From: Emiliania huxleyi CCMP1516
Lineage: Eukaryota; Haptophyta; Isochrysidales; Noelaerhabdaceae
Reading direction: 5' to 3'
Assembly (NCBI RefSeq): GCF_000372725.1
Contig: NW_005195508.1
Span: 27,908-91,907 of the forward strand
DNA: 64,000 nucleotides
The stretch's first letter is position 1. Each line of letters begins with the position of its first letter. The position numbers were made by a program, and so were the translations under genes. The notes beneath the pieces were generated by a model that saw nothing but the letters and a program-made list of their open reading frames with translations, searched no databases and was not told where the DNA came from. This document shows, piece by piece, positions 31,320-41,505 of the stretch.

Positions 31320-32466
31320 ATGATGGCCGCCTTCATTCTGTCTGCCCTCCCTGCGGCGCCGCCCTCCCCGGGCCCGTGCGATATCTACGCCTCCGCGGGC
31401 ACGCCCTGCGTCGCGGCGCACTCGATGACGCGCTCGCTCTTTGCAAACTACAGCGGCCCTCTCTACCTCGTGCAGCGATCCTCCGATCTGGCGTCCGACG
31501 TGGTGGTGGTCAAGGAGGGGCTTGCAGCGGTGGCCTCGCAGGATGCCTTCTGCGCTGGCACCAACTGCACGGTCACGCGAATCTTCGACCAGACCGAGCG
31601 CGGCAACCACCTCAACCGCGCGCCGTGGGGTGGCGCCAGCAAGCACTCGGAGAGGGGCGTCAACGCCGCGCGCCACAAGCTGTCCGTCGGCGGCCGCACG
31701 GTGTACGGCGCCTACTTTGAGGGTGGCATGGGCTACCGCTGCGACTCGACCTGGGGCGTCGCCACCGGGAACGAGCCCGAGACAATGTGCACGCGCCCCC
31801 CGGCCCTGCGTGGTGCCTGCCTGAGGCGCTGCAAGAGAGGAGCGCCTCAAGCCCCGACCCCGTCTGCCGCCTGCCTGGCGGAGGAGCCTCGAGAGAGGAG
31901 CGCCTCAAGCCCCGACCCCGTCTGCCGCCGCGCGCCCGCTCCGGCTCAGGTACATGGTAACGGCGGGCCGCCATTACAACGGAGGCTGCTGCTTCGACTA
32001 TGGCAACGCCGAGATCGACGCGCTCGACCACGGCAAGGGTACGATGGAGGCGATCTACTGGGGCGACTCGAAGGGCTGGAGCCGCGGGGCGGGCGACGGC
32101 CCGTGGGTGATGGCCGACATCGAGAATGGTCTGTGGGCGGGCAAGGACAAGGTGGAGGCGTCAAACACGCCCATCACAGGCGCCGAGTTTGTGACGGCGA
32201 TGGTCAAAGGCGGCAGCAACGGCTTCGCCCTGCTCGGCGGCGACGCGACGCGCTCGGACGGCCTCAAGAAGCTGTACGAGGGCCCCCGCCCGCCAAAGTA
32301 CCAGCCGATGAAGAAGCAGGGCGCCATCATCCTCGGAATAGGAGGCGACAGCAGCGACTGGGCGGTCGGAACATTCTACGAGGGCGTCGTGACGGCAGGG
32401 TACGCGTCGGACGCGACCGACAAGGCGGTGCACGCCAACATCGTCGCGGCGGGCTACGGCCGGTAG
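31320..32466 (+). CDS. Secreted alpha-L-arabinofuranosidase, GH54 catalytic domain
   Basis: Exons 31320-31786 and 31950-32466, 327 residues, GT-AG intron with an internal duplication; the join ETMYMVTAG matches the fungal enzymes. Signal peptide MMAAFILSALPAAPPS. The catalytic domain aligns along its length with fungal AbfB: CDIYASAGTPCVAAHSMTR, LYLVQRSSD, DAFCAGTNCTV, FDQTERGNHLNRAPWGG, HYNGGCCFDYGNAE, GTMEAIYWG (proposed nucleophile Glu), AGDGPWVMADIENGLWAG, GAIILGIGGDSSDWAVGTFYEGV (proposed acid/base Asp). The fungal C-terminal arabinose-binding module (CBM42) is absent; the protein stops right after NIVAAGYGR. It should release arabinofuranose from polysaccharides outside the cell or in the secretory path. 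Confidence 0.9.
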
Positions 32467-33045
32467 AGCTAGCAGCTACACACTCCGGGGGGGCTCCGAG
32501 GCACACAGCGGGACCGGCAGCGCTCTCCATGTCTACACTCGTTTAAGATCGTGTCGTATTGCACTAGGGTATGATCGACTACAGAACTCACGTAACGTAC
32601 GCATGACTTTTACTTTGAAACATGAATCTTGCCCGCGACTACGAAAACCCCCGCGGTGCGCCGCCCCGGCCCGGGGACACCCCCCCAGACAACCGAAAAC
32701 ATCAAAAATGCCAACACACTGTCAGAGAGAGAGGGTCGCGGACTCGCACCACCGGGCGCACACCGCGCGTGGCGACAGTGTCGGTGTCAGTGTCGGTGCG
32801 CCCTGTGCGACACGCGCAGCACGAGAACCACAAAAGAGAACGGAGAGTCAGACGAGAGCTCTCGAGCCTCGACTGCACACTCGAATGGGGATGGGGGCCA
32901 CACGGGCGCATGCAACTCGGCGTTCAAGCTGTGCACAGAATCGGCGCGCCCCCACCATGCCCACGCACATGTGCGGAGTGTGTGAGGAGACTGAAGAGGG
33001 AGTGATGCACTAGAGCCCTCCAAAAAGATCGTCCCTCGAGCGCGA
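32467..33045. other. Convergent intergenic stretch
   Basis: 3' ends of GH54 (plus) and the TIR-like gene (minus). Short GGTGTCAGTGTCGGTG repeats near 32780; no gene seen. Confidence 0.5.
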
Positions 33046-35291
33046 CTACACGCGGTCGACTTGCGGCGGTGGCGCCGCCTTGTCCAATTCCTCGGTGTCG
33101 GAGGAGAGACGGCTCGTCGACGGCTCGTCCGAGCATGTCGGACGCTCGTCTCCCCCGACCAGCAGCACGCCCGCGTCGCCCGCGTCGCCCTTGACCGGCT
33201 TGACCGAAGGGCCTGCAGAGCTGGAGCCTGAGGCGGAAGGCTCGGCCAGCGTCGAGGAGGAGCGCCTCTTCCGGCGAGGCGAAAGTGACTCGGACACGGT
33301 GCGACTGAGCTCACGCATGGACCCCTTTCGAGCGCGACTCGGGGTGGCGCCGAGCACCTTCGCCAAAAGGGCAAGGGACACCTACGATTCGACTCCCAGG
33401 CAATTCTCTTGGCCTGAATGCCGGAGACACGGCGAGGCGGGGGACGCGCGCGCCTCGCGGTGCAGACCCGGGAAGCATGCGACGGCGAGGTCGCGGTAGA
33501 TACCGGAAGCAACCAGCTCTTGCGGTGTGGTCTCAAAAAATCGCGCAAAGGCGCAGCCGTCGCGGTCCGGGTCGTTCTCGTGCGCCATGACGATGGGTAG
33601 CCCTCCCTCCCGCACCCGCTCGACCTGCTCAGCGAGCCGGTCGTCCGACCAAGTTGCCTCGCACAGGTACAGCAGCATGTGGGTCGCTCGCTGCGGAATC
33701 TCCGCCCCACCAACTACGATCACGCCAGTGAAGGCCGTGGCGAGCTCGTTCGCCATACCCCGCGCACCGCGGTTGGCCGTCGACGCCCAGAGGACAACCT
33801 GCTTTGGAAACCTGAGGTTTTTGCCTTGCAGCTCGCCGGGCACGGTGAGCGGGAGCGACTTGGACGCAGCGTAGGTTGGCGTTTTCAAAAGCAGGGCCTG
33901 AGGATGGAGCGGCAGGTGAGCACTGCAGTGGGGTGTAGTGGGTGACGCGAATAGATGAGGCGCCTCAGAAAGCATCTTGAGCGAGACCAGTTGGAATTCC
34001 TCGATGCGCATCCACACAACCAGCGGCCACTTCGCGTCGAAGATGGCAGGCTGGAGGTCCTCCGGGCACTCGGCTCGCAGTTCCTGCAGCCAAGGCCGCG
34101 GGGGTGAGGTGCGCACACGGCGCTGCGCTTTCTAGCGTATACTCCGGGCCGCCTTGATCGTGCCGCCGCCCTTGGCTGGGTCCGCCTCTTGAACGAGAAC
34201 GAGCGGCTTCCGCTTCTCCAGCGAGGAGCGGATCTCGCGCAGGCAATTCTGTGAGGGGTTGAGGGGCACGGTGAAGGTGAGGCCGGAAGCTTCCCGCGTG
34301 GGCGAGACCGGTATGCGATGGGGTGAGAGTGGACTACCGTGTCGGCCCGGTTTTTTGGGATGGGGGGGGGGGGGGGGCTTGCCTTGCTTCGAAAGTACCC
34401 CTTAGAGAGGAAGAAGAGGATCACCTGCGAGCGATCGATGTAGCTCTCCAGCGCGCCAATATCCTCCAGATCATCAACCTGAGTGCACCACGCGGGCGTG
34501 GCACCGTCTTCATGCCAACCGGTGTCGATGTCGAAGAAGCAAAAGTCGAACTGGCCTGTAATTGTTGCCGGAATGCTGGTGCCGTTGTTTACGAAGCGGT
34601 ACTCGAACGTCGTGGACGTGTTGGCCTGTAGACTCACCTGTGCAAACTCCGTGCCGAGGCTTCCATTTGTAGAATAGCGGCCGTTCTGCGTGCTGTCCCA
34701 TGGCGTATATGCCGTCAGGCTCTTGACGACGAGGTCGATTTCTTGGTAGCCACCTGTGCCATCAAAAGTGTAGCCGACTCGGTGCAGGCGCATCTCCATC
34801 GCCTCGCTGGAAGGCGGCGCGGAAGGCGGTGCATCTGTGCAGTTGCAGCCGCAGCCGCAAGGACAGTCATCTCCAACAGTCACACCTGTGCAGCTGTTAT
34901 TCTTGAGGTTGCCCTGGTGACCGCCGAGGTAGTTGATGTCCATGTCAGGGTCCTGGTCGTACGGCACAAAATCGAGAGCCAAACCGAAAGGAGCTCGGCC
35001 TGGATCGCAGTCGTGGTACTGGGACGCATCCGGGCGATCCTTTGCGACATATCCTTGGCAGTCAGTGTCCGCAGAACAGGGTTCAGGGACCCCGCCGGTG
35101 TTGGGCTCACAGTCACAGCCGTCGTTTGCGCCCATCCAATGAACTGGACAGCCCAAAACGAAGTCGCAGATGGAATCGGAGGAGGCGGGGGGTGAGGGTG
35201 GCTGCGCCAAGCATGGCAGTAATGATGGCGGCAGCGGCGGAGGCAGCAGTGCCGCCGTCGCCCCGATCCCAAGCGCGAGGAGGGGGAGCAT
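33046..35291 (-). CDS. Secreted/membrane Cys-rich protein with TIR-like domain
   Basis: Five exons (34383-35291, 34153-34248, 33964-34083, 33454-33897, 33046-33381), all multiples of three, 634 residues. All four introns are GC-AG (34249-34382, 34084-34152, 33898-33963, 33382-33453). Signal peptide MLPLLALGIGATAALL is followed by a Cys/Asp-rich region (CDCEPNTGG, CSADTDCQG, DDCPCGCGCNC) and a beta-rich domain (YTFDGTGGYQEIDLVVKSL, FAQVSLQANTSTTFEYRF). Next is a TIR-like fold: YIDRSQVILFFLSKGYFRS|KNCLREIRSSLEKRKPLVLVQEAD, DAKWPLVVWMRIEEFQLVSL, ELATAFTGVIVVGG, DDRLAEQVERVREGGLPIVMAHEND. A basic Ser-rich tail ends it. TIR-like modules act in signalling or NAD cleavage; no catalytic Glu could be assigned. 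No clear membrane segment separates the two halves, so topology is open. Confidence 0.7.
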
Positions 35292-35671
35292 CGATGACGG
35301 GTCGCGCGCCCGCTTCGCCAAAGCAGTAGGCCTTGCGCGGCCAAATCACGCTGCGATGTCGAAGTCGCCGACGCCCCACACAGGCCAAGCAATTGCCTAA
35401 TAAGTTGCGAAACCCGGCGGCGGGCAGTCTTGAGTTTTTCGGTCTGCAACGGAGAGCAGATTCCCTCCGAGATCCCGCCTTTTCTTTCCCCCCCTTCCCA
35501 TTCCTCTTGTCAGTTTTTAGTTTTTCTTGGCCTTATCCGTGGAGAGGAACCCCACACTGGCTAATGTGCACTGGTCATAAACTCAGTCTCCCTCCCTCTC
35601 TCTCTCGGCTGTCTCTCTCTCTCTCCGCGGCACAGGGACACTCTCGCGCGCGCCCTCCGTGCCGGGTCGCG

Positions 35672-37024
35672 CTAGGGGCAGTCGCAGAGGCCGCCCTCCA
35701 GATTGGGCTCTCCGACAAAGAAGCAAGCGCCGCGGCCCGCCGGCGAGGAGGAATCGCCGTAGCACGCCGGGGTGGACGGGCCGCACCGGCTGCAGCGGTG
35801 CGCGCTGTTGCCAGCGCCGGGCGAGCAGGGCGTCCCGTCGCAGGCGTTGCACGAGCAGGTCTTCGAGGAGCCGGTGAAGGCGATCTTGGGCGCCACGCTC
35901 ACGCTGACGGGCGGCTTGTAGGAATCGAACCAGCCTAGTGGGCCGCCGCCGCCGCCGCCGCCGCCGCCACCCGACGGCGCCTTGGCAGCCGCTTCTCGGA
36001 CGGGCTGGCTGTGCGCCGACTTCGGGGCGGGCGTTGCCGTCGCCCACTCCGCCTCGGCCAGGCGCAAGCCGTCATCCCCAAAGCCCGTCGGGGGCGATGG
36101 CGGCGACGGAGGAGGCGGCGGAGGCGCGGGGGGCGGCGGCGGCGGCTTTGAAGCACGGTGCGGCCCCCACTGCTTGGCGGCGGCGGCGCCGCCGAAGCGT
36201 CCTCCGCCGCCGAAGCGTCCTCCGCCGCCGCCGCTGGCAAAGCGGCCTCCGCCGACGGGGCGGGCCCCGCCGTAGGAGTAGAAGTAGGAGTATTCGTACT
36301 CCTGGGGCGAGCTGTCTGTGAGGTCTGCGGTCACCCCTCCGCTCTCCTTGGAGGCAGAGGCGATGGCAGCGGCAGCCGCCTTGTCGCCCACGCCGACGGT
36401 GACTGGCACGTTCGTCTCGACCTTGACCTCCATCAGCGTGAAGAAACCGTCAAAGTCGCGAGCAGCGGCGCCGGACGCGTCGGTCGCGGCCGCAGCGTCG
36501 GCGGAGGCCAAAGCAGAGTCGGCTGGAGGTCGCCGCGCTGCGCTGGAGGTCGCCGCGCTGGAGGTCGCCGCGAGGCCTCGCTCCTTCTCAGGAGGCGGCA
36601 CTGCGCGGACTCCGAGCCGGGAGCCTCCATCGTAGTAGCCGGCGCCGTAAGAGCCCGCAGAATAATAGGACGCAGCTGCCGCGCCGTATGAGTAGCCCTT
36701 CTGCCGCCGCCAGGCCGGCCGCCTCCTGCCCTGCCCCTTTCCGTGCGCCTTTCCGCTGACAGACTTTGCATACTCCAGTGCGAGCTGGGCGGGCTTGTCG
36801 CCGACTCCGACGGTAGTCTTGACGTTCGTTTTGACATCCGTCTTGGCGAACAGGAATCCAGCGTCGAAGAGGCGGGCGCGGGTGCTGTTTGCCCGGCCGT
36901 CTCCTCCTTGCAGCAGAGGCGGCCACGCGCGAAATGACACGGAGAGGAGGGCGAGCGAGAGGAGGAGGAGGGCAGCTGCGGCTGGCGCCCGGGCGCGCGG
37001 AGAGAGCGGCGGTATGGCAATCAT
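35672..37024 (-). CDS. Gly/Pro-rich secreted or type II membrane protein
   Basis: 450 residues, single exon from ATG 37024. Signal anchor (AAAALLLLSLALLSVSF) near the N-terminus. A motif occurs twice: VKTNVKTTVGVGDKPAQLAL and VETNVPVTVGVGDKAAAAAI. Between and after are Tyr/Gly/Ser-rich, poly-Pro and poly-Gly tracts typical of wall or scale proteins. The C-terminus is a small Cys-rich module (TCSCNACDGTPC, HRCSRCGPSTPACYG, ACFFVGEPNLEGGLCDCP). Likely extracellular; function unknown. Its start is only 100 bp from the divergent HECT gene. Confidence 0.65.
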   Translation of the reverse strand: MIAIPPLSPRARAPAAAALLLLSLALLSVSFRAWPPLLQGGDGRANSTRARLFDAGFLFAKTDVKTNVKTTVGVGDKPAQLALEYAKSVSGKAHGKGQGRRRPAWRRQKGYSYGAAAASYYSAGSYGAGYYDGGSRLGVRAVPPPEKERGLAATSSAATSSAARRPPADSALASADAAAATDASGAAARDFDGFFTLMEVKVETNVPVTVGVGDKAAAAAIASASKESGGVTADLTDSSPQEYEYSYFYSYGGARPVGGGRFASGGGGGRFGGGGRFGGAAAAKQWGPHRASKPPPPPPAPPPPPPSPPSPPTGFGDDGLRLAEAEWATATPAPKSAHSQPVREAAAKAPSGGGGGGGGGGPLGWFDSYKPPVSVSVAPKIAFTGSSKTCSCNACDGTPCSPGAGNSAHRCSRCGPSTPACYGDSSSPAGRGACFFVGEPNLEGGLCDCP

Positions 37025-37124
37025 CGGCCCCAAAAGTGGCGCCGACTAGCTGTTGGTCTTGCGGTTCGTTATTCTCAATTTTCTTTTCTTTGGCTTTACC
37101 AGTCTCGGGCATTTTTCATCACGG
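37025..37124. promoter_or_regulatory. 100-bp bidirectional promoter region
   Basis: Separates ATG 37024 (minus) from ATG 37125 (plus). Contains an AT-rich TTCTCAATTTTCTTTTC stretch unlike the GC-rich flanks. Confidence 0.5.
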
Positions 37125-40100
37125 ATGGAAGAAGACCCGCAGCCGCGCGAGCCGCCAGCCGAGGTTTTTGTCTGCGGCGCGAACGAGTCTGGCCAGCTCC
37201 TCGGCGGGCCGGTCTGCGACGCGCTGCTTAGTCCGGTGCCGCTGCTGCTTCCCGGCGTGCGTGTCGCTCGCGTGTCGCTCAGCCTGAGCCACGCACTGCT
37301 GCTCTCGGATGAGGGCACCGTCTTTTCGGTCGGCGACAACTATTGCGGCCAGTGCGGAGTGCACAGCCCGGAGCAGATCACGTCGCCGCTCCGGATCGAG
37401 GCGCTCAATACCAAGGCGGTCGCGACCGTCGCCGCGGGCGCGCAGCACTCAGCCGTCGTCACCTCGGACGGCGAGCTGCTCACCTTTGGCGCCAACGACC
37501 ACGGCCAGGGCGGCCACGGCGACGGAGGCGCGCTCGACGTCCGCAGGCCTCGCCTCGTCCACCTCGGCGCTGTGGCGGACGTGTCTTGCGGCGGCGCCTT
37601 CACGATCTTGATCGACCGCGAGGCGGTGCTCTGGGGCTGCGGCTCCAACGTGCACGGGGAGCTCGGCACCGCACCGCCGCACACACGCCTCGCGGGGGTC
37701 GCGGCCCTGACGAGTGTTGCCACTCCGCAGGCGTCGGCGACTTTGAGGGCAGGGCCGCCCCGACACGGCTCGCCTCGCTCTCCGCAACGCCAATGCGCTC
37801 CGTCGCGGCCGGAGAGAGGCACGCCGTCGCAGTCTCGATTGCAGGCGACGTCTACGCGTGGGGATCGCGCCGTCACGGTGCGTTCGGCCTCCCGCTCCTA
37901 GCTCACGCCCACCACACGCCCACCACACGCCCACCACACGCCACCACACGCCCACCACACGCCCACCACACGCCACCACACGCCCACCACACGCCCACGA
38001 CACGCGCACCGTTCGGCCTCCCGCTCCTAGCTCACGCCCACGACGCGCCCACAACGCGCGTCCCGCAGGCGCGCTCGGCCTCCCGCTCCTGGCCGGCTCG
38101 GAGGCGCGCGGCCTGCCCACACCCCGTGCGGTGCCTGCGCTGCGCGGCCGCCGCGCTGTGGCCGCCGCGTCCGGCTCCGACTGGGCGATGGCGCTGCTCG
38201 AGGACGGGAGCGTCTACTGCTGGGGCAAGGGCGTCCAGCCGCGAGGCGGCGGCGGCGGGGCGAGGGGCGAGGGCGGAGGCGAGCCCCCCTCGCCGCGGAG
38301 GCGCGCTCTCTCCGCAGAGGCGCTCAGCTCGGCCGCGGGCGCCGCTCCGTCTGGCACCGCCACGCCGCAGCTGCTCGAGCTGCCGGCCAGCTGCACCGCC
38401 GTGGCGGCCGGCCGCTCGCACGGCCTCGCGCTCTGCGGCGGAGGCGACGCCGCCGTCTACTCGTGGGGCGTCGGCGACTACGGCCAGCTCGGGGCCGGAG
38501 CTGCGCTGGAGCGGCCACACGCGGAGCGGCTGCCCCTGCCGCTCGGCATCGCGCCTCGCTGCGTCGCTGCGGGCGGCTACGGCAGCGCTGTCCTCGTCGG
38601 GCGACACTTCCTAGACACTTCCTAGACACTTCCTAGACACTCACTTCCTAGGCAGCGCTGTCCTCGTCGGGCAGGCGGCGGGCGAGCTTGGGCCGCCGCA
38701 GCCTCCCGCCCTCTCCGCCGGGTCTGCCCTCTGCCTCGCAGACGGCCGCCGGTGGGGCGAGCTCGCCGAGCGGGTGGGCGCTGTCTTCGCGTCGCCGGCG
38801 CTGCTGGCCGCGTGCTTCGGCGCGGCGGACGGGTCGTACGACCCCGCGGCGCTCGAGGCGACGTACGTGACGCTGATGCGCACGTACGAGGCTGCGCCTC
38901 CCGTGGTTGCGGCCCTGCGCGCCTCCATCCCGCGCCTGCTCTCGCACCTCGGCGGCGAGATCGAGGCGGCGCAGGGCGCGCAGACGGTCGCGCTGCTGGC
39001 GCTCCTCCGGAACCGCGCTCCGGCCATGTCCAGGACACGCGCGCGACATGTCCGAGACATGTTGCACAGGCGCTGCTCCAGAACCCGCTCCTCTCCCACT
39101 CGAGCGAGGAGGCGCACGCGCTGACCCTCGCGGGCCGGCTCGCCTACCTCTCGCCGCCTAGACACTTCCTACACACTTCCTAGACACTCCCTAGACACTC
39201 ACTTCCTAGGCTCGCCTCCCTCTCGCCGCCGGCCTCGCGCCGGGCGGCGGAGCTCCTCTCGGCGGCGCCGAACGAGGTGCTCGGCGGGCGCGTCGTCCGC
39301 CCGCTCCGAGAGCTGCTCGAGCGGCTCTTCTGCCGCGGCGGGTCCCTCGCCGCCCTCACAGAGCGAGTGGCGCCCGTCGTCGGCACACTCTCGCTCGCGC
39401 GAGACGCGTCTGCGCTCGCCGCCGCGCGCGGGTTGCCCGCCGTCCCCGCGGCCGAGTTTCGCTGCGCGGCCCTGTCGGAGCGGCTGTGCGCCGTCCCGAC
39501 GCAGCAGCTTCCCAACGGCACACACCAGCAGACCGGCCCGTCCGGGCTGCAGCGAGACTACGCGGCTTGGGCGCAGGGCGAGGCCGGCTTTACCTTCTGC
39601 TCGCAGCCGTGGCTCTTCTCGGTAGCGGCCAAGGGCAAGCTGCTGCAGCTGGAGGCTGCGCTGCGCATGCAGCACAGCCAGCAGGTCGCGCTTCGCCACT
39701 CGCTCTTTGGGCCGCAGCCGCGGCTGGGCATCGGCGCAAAGCGCGGCGCGCTGGCCTGGCTCCCCGCCGACGTGGCTGCTTTGGAGCGCGGTCGCGAGGC
39801 TGTGCACGGCGCATCTTCACACCTCTGCCGGTGGGCAGGTGGCTGCCGCGGATGCGGCGGCGCCGTTTCTGGTGCTGCGCGTCCGGCGCGCGAGCCTCGT
39901 CGAGGACGCTCTGGAGAGCCTCGCGGGCAACACGCCTCTCTCGCTGCTCAAGCCGCTGCGCGTGGTCTTTGTCGGCGAGGAGGGCATCGACGAGGGCGGT
40001 CTCCGGAAGGAGCTCTTCCAGCTGCTCATCGAGGCGCTCTTCACGGGAGGGTACGGGCTCTTCGTGTGGAACGAGGAGGTGCGCTGCTTCTGGTTCTCAA

Positions 40101-41072
40101 GGGACAGCCTCGCGCAGGAGGGCGCGGCGGACTACTTGCTCGTCGGCCTCGTCGTCGGCCTCGCCATTCACAACGGCACCGTCCTCCTCCTCGACAGGCT
40201 CCACACCCCTGGCCCTCGCCCTCGCCCTGACCCTGGCCCTGGCCCTGGCCCTAGGCATCATCCTCGATCTCAAGGTGCCGACGCTGCTCTTCAGCCAGGT
40301 CCTCGGCGAGCCCTCCGCCTCGCTCGAGTCGCTGAAACAGGTCGACCCCGAGCTCGCGCGCGGGCTGGCCCAGCTGCTCGAGTTCGACGGCGACGTCGAG
40401 GTCACCTTCATGGCCACCTTCACCGTCGCGGCCACAGCGTGCGGCGAGCCAAAGACTGTGGAGTTGTTGCCTGGCGGTGCCGACCGGCCTGTGACCAACG
40501 AGAGCCGCGAGGAGTACGTCCGCTTGGTGGTGGAGCACATCCTGCTCACCGGGGTCCGGCCCGCCTTTGACGCCTTCCGGCGCGGGCTGCTCACGCTGTG
40601 CGACGGGCCGGCGCTCTCCTTCCTCTCGCCGGAGGAGCTGGAGGAGCTGGTCTGCGGCACGCCGCACCTCGACTTTGCGGCTCTGCAGGCTCGCCCCGCT
40701 CGCCCCCTCGCCCCCTCGCCCCCTCCCGGCCTCCCTCCAGCGGCACGTGCCTGGGTGCAGGCGAACACCAGGTACGACGGCTTTCGGGAGACGGATGTGA
40801 CGGTGAAGCACTTTTGGGAGGTTGTGCACGCCTACTCGACAGACGAGAAGCGCGCCCTTCTGGCTTTCGCGACGGGTTGCGACCGCGCGCCCGTGGGCGG
40901 GCTCGGCAAGCTCAAGCTGATCCTGCAAAAGTCAGGCCCAGACTCGATGGCACTGCCGCACTCGCACACCTGCTTTAACCTTCTCGCGATGCCCGCCTAC
41001 ACCAGTCGTGGCAAGATGCGCGACCGGCTGGGCATCGCCATTCACAACGCGAAGGGCTTTGGCCTGCAATGA
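37125..41072 (+). CDS. RCC1-repeat HECT E3 ubiquitin ligase (HERC-like)
   Basis: N-terminal RCC1 propeller repeats: VFVCGANESGQLLGG, VFSVGDNYCGQCG, LLTFGANDHGQGGHG, VLWGCGSNVHGELG|VGDFEG, VYAWGSRRHG|ALGLPLLAG, VYCWGKG, VYSWGVGDYGQLGAGA. A helical middle part follows, then a C-terminal HECT domain: FLVLRVRRASLVEDALESL, VFVGEEGIDEGGLRKELFQLL, LAIHNG|IILDLKVPTLLF, FRRGL, and the catalytic-Cys motif LPHSHTCFNLLAMP; stop 41070. Introns placed: 37666-37730, 37878-38068, 38582-38651, 38999-39069, 39138-39209, 40176-40254, 40689-40760, plus a possible 40-bp one at 39799-39838. Only 37878-38068 is GT-AG. Several are flanked by duplicated exon ends. HECT ligases form a thioester with ubiquitin before transfer. 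Start could also be at 37053. Confidence 0.85.
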
Positions 41073-41505
41073 TGGCGGAGCGCGGAGTGAGCCGCCGACG
41101 TAGCTCGTGCCCCGTCCGGGAGCTTACCTTTACCACGCTAGGACTCCTTGCGGAGGGTGGGGGGCAGACCCCTCGCGCCTCTGTTTAGTTACTAACGTCT
41201 CGCAGAGTGTGATTTCGGCTTTGCCTTCAGGGCGCATAGGCAGGTCTCTACGGCTTTACAAGTACCGAAGAGAGAGTACCGCTGTGACACCAGTCCACCA
41301 CTTCGAAGTTGGATCTGCGCTCTCGGTCGCGTGTGCTCTGCGCGACGGCACATAACCCACCACAAAACGACGCGCAAGCCAAAGCACCGAGACACACCTT
41401 CACCCCCCTCAGAAAGAACGGAGAATGCCCACCACACGATCACGCCTCCCCTGTACAAACCGGTGCGCGTGGAACGCAGTCCCTTCCTGCCGTGGTCAGG
41501 CCCCT
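41073..41505. other. Convergent spacer
   Basis: 3' ends of the HECT and ThDP genes. No gene seen. Confidence 0.5.

Noticed and set aside
35938-36691. Plus-strand Arg-rich frames across the Gly/Pro-rich gene
   Set aside because: Antisense to a frame with signal anchor, duplicated motif and ordered Cys module.
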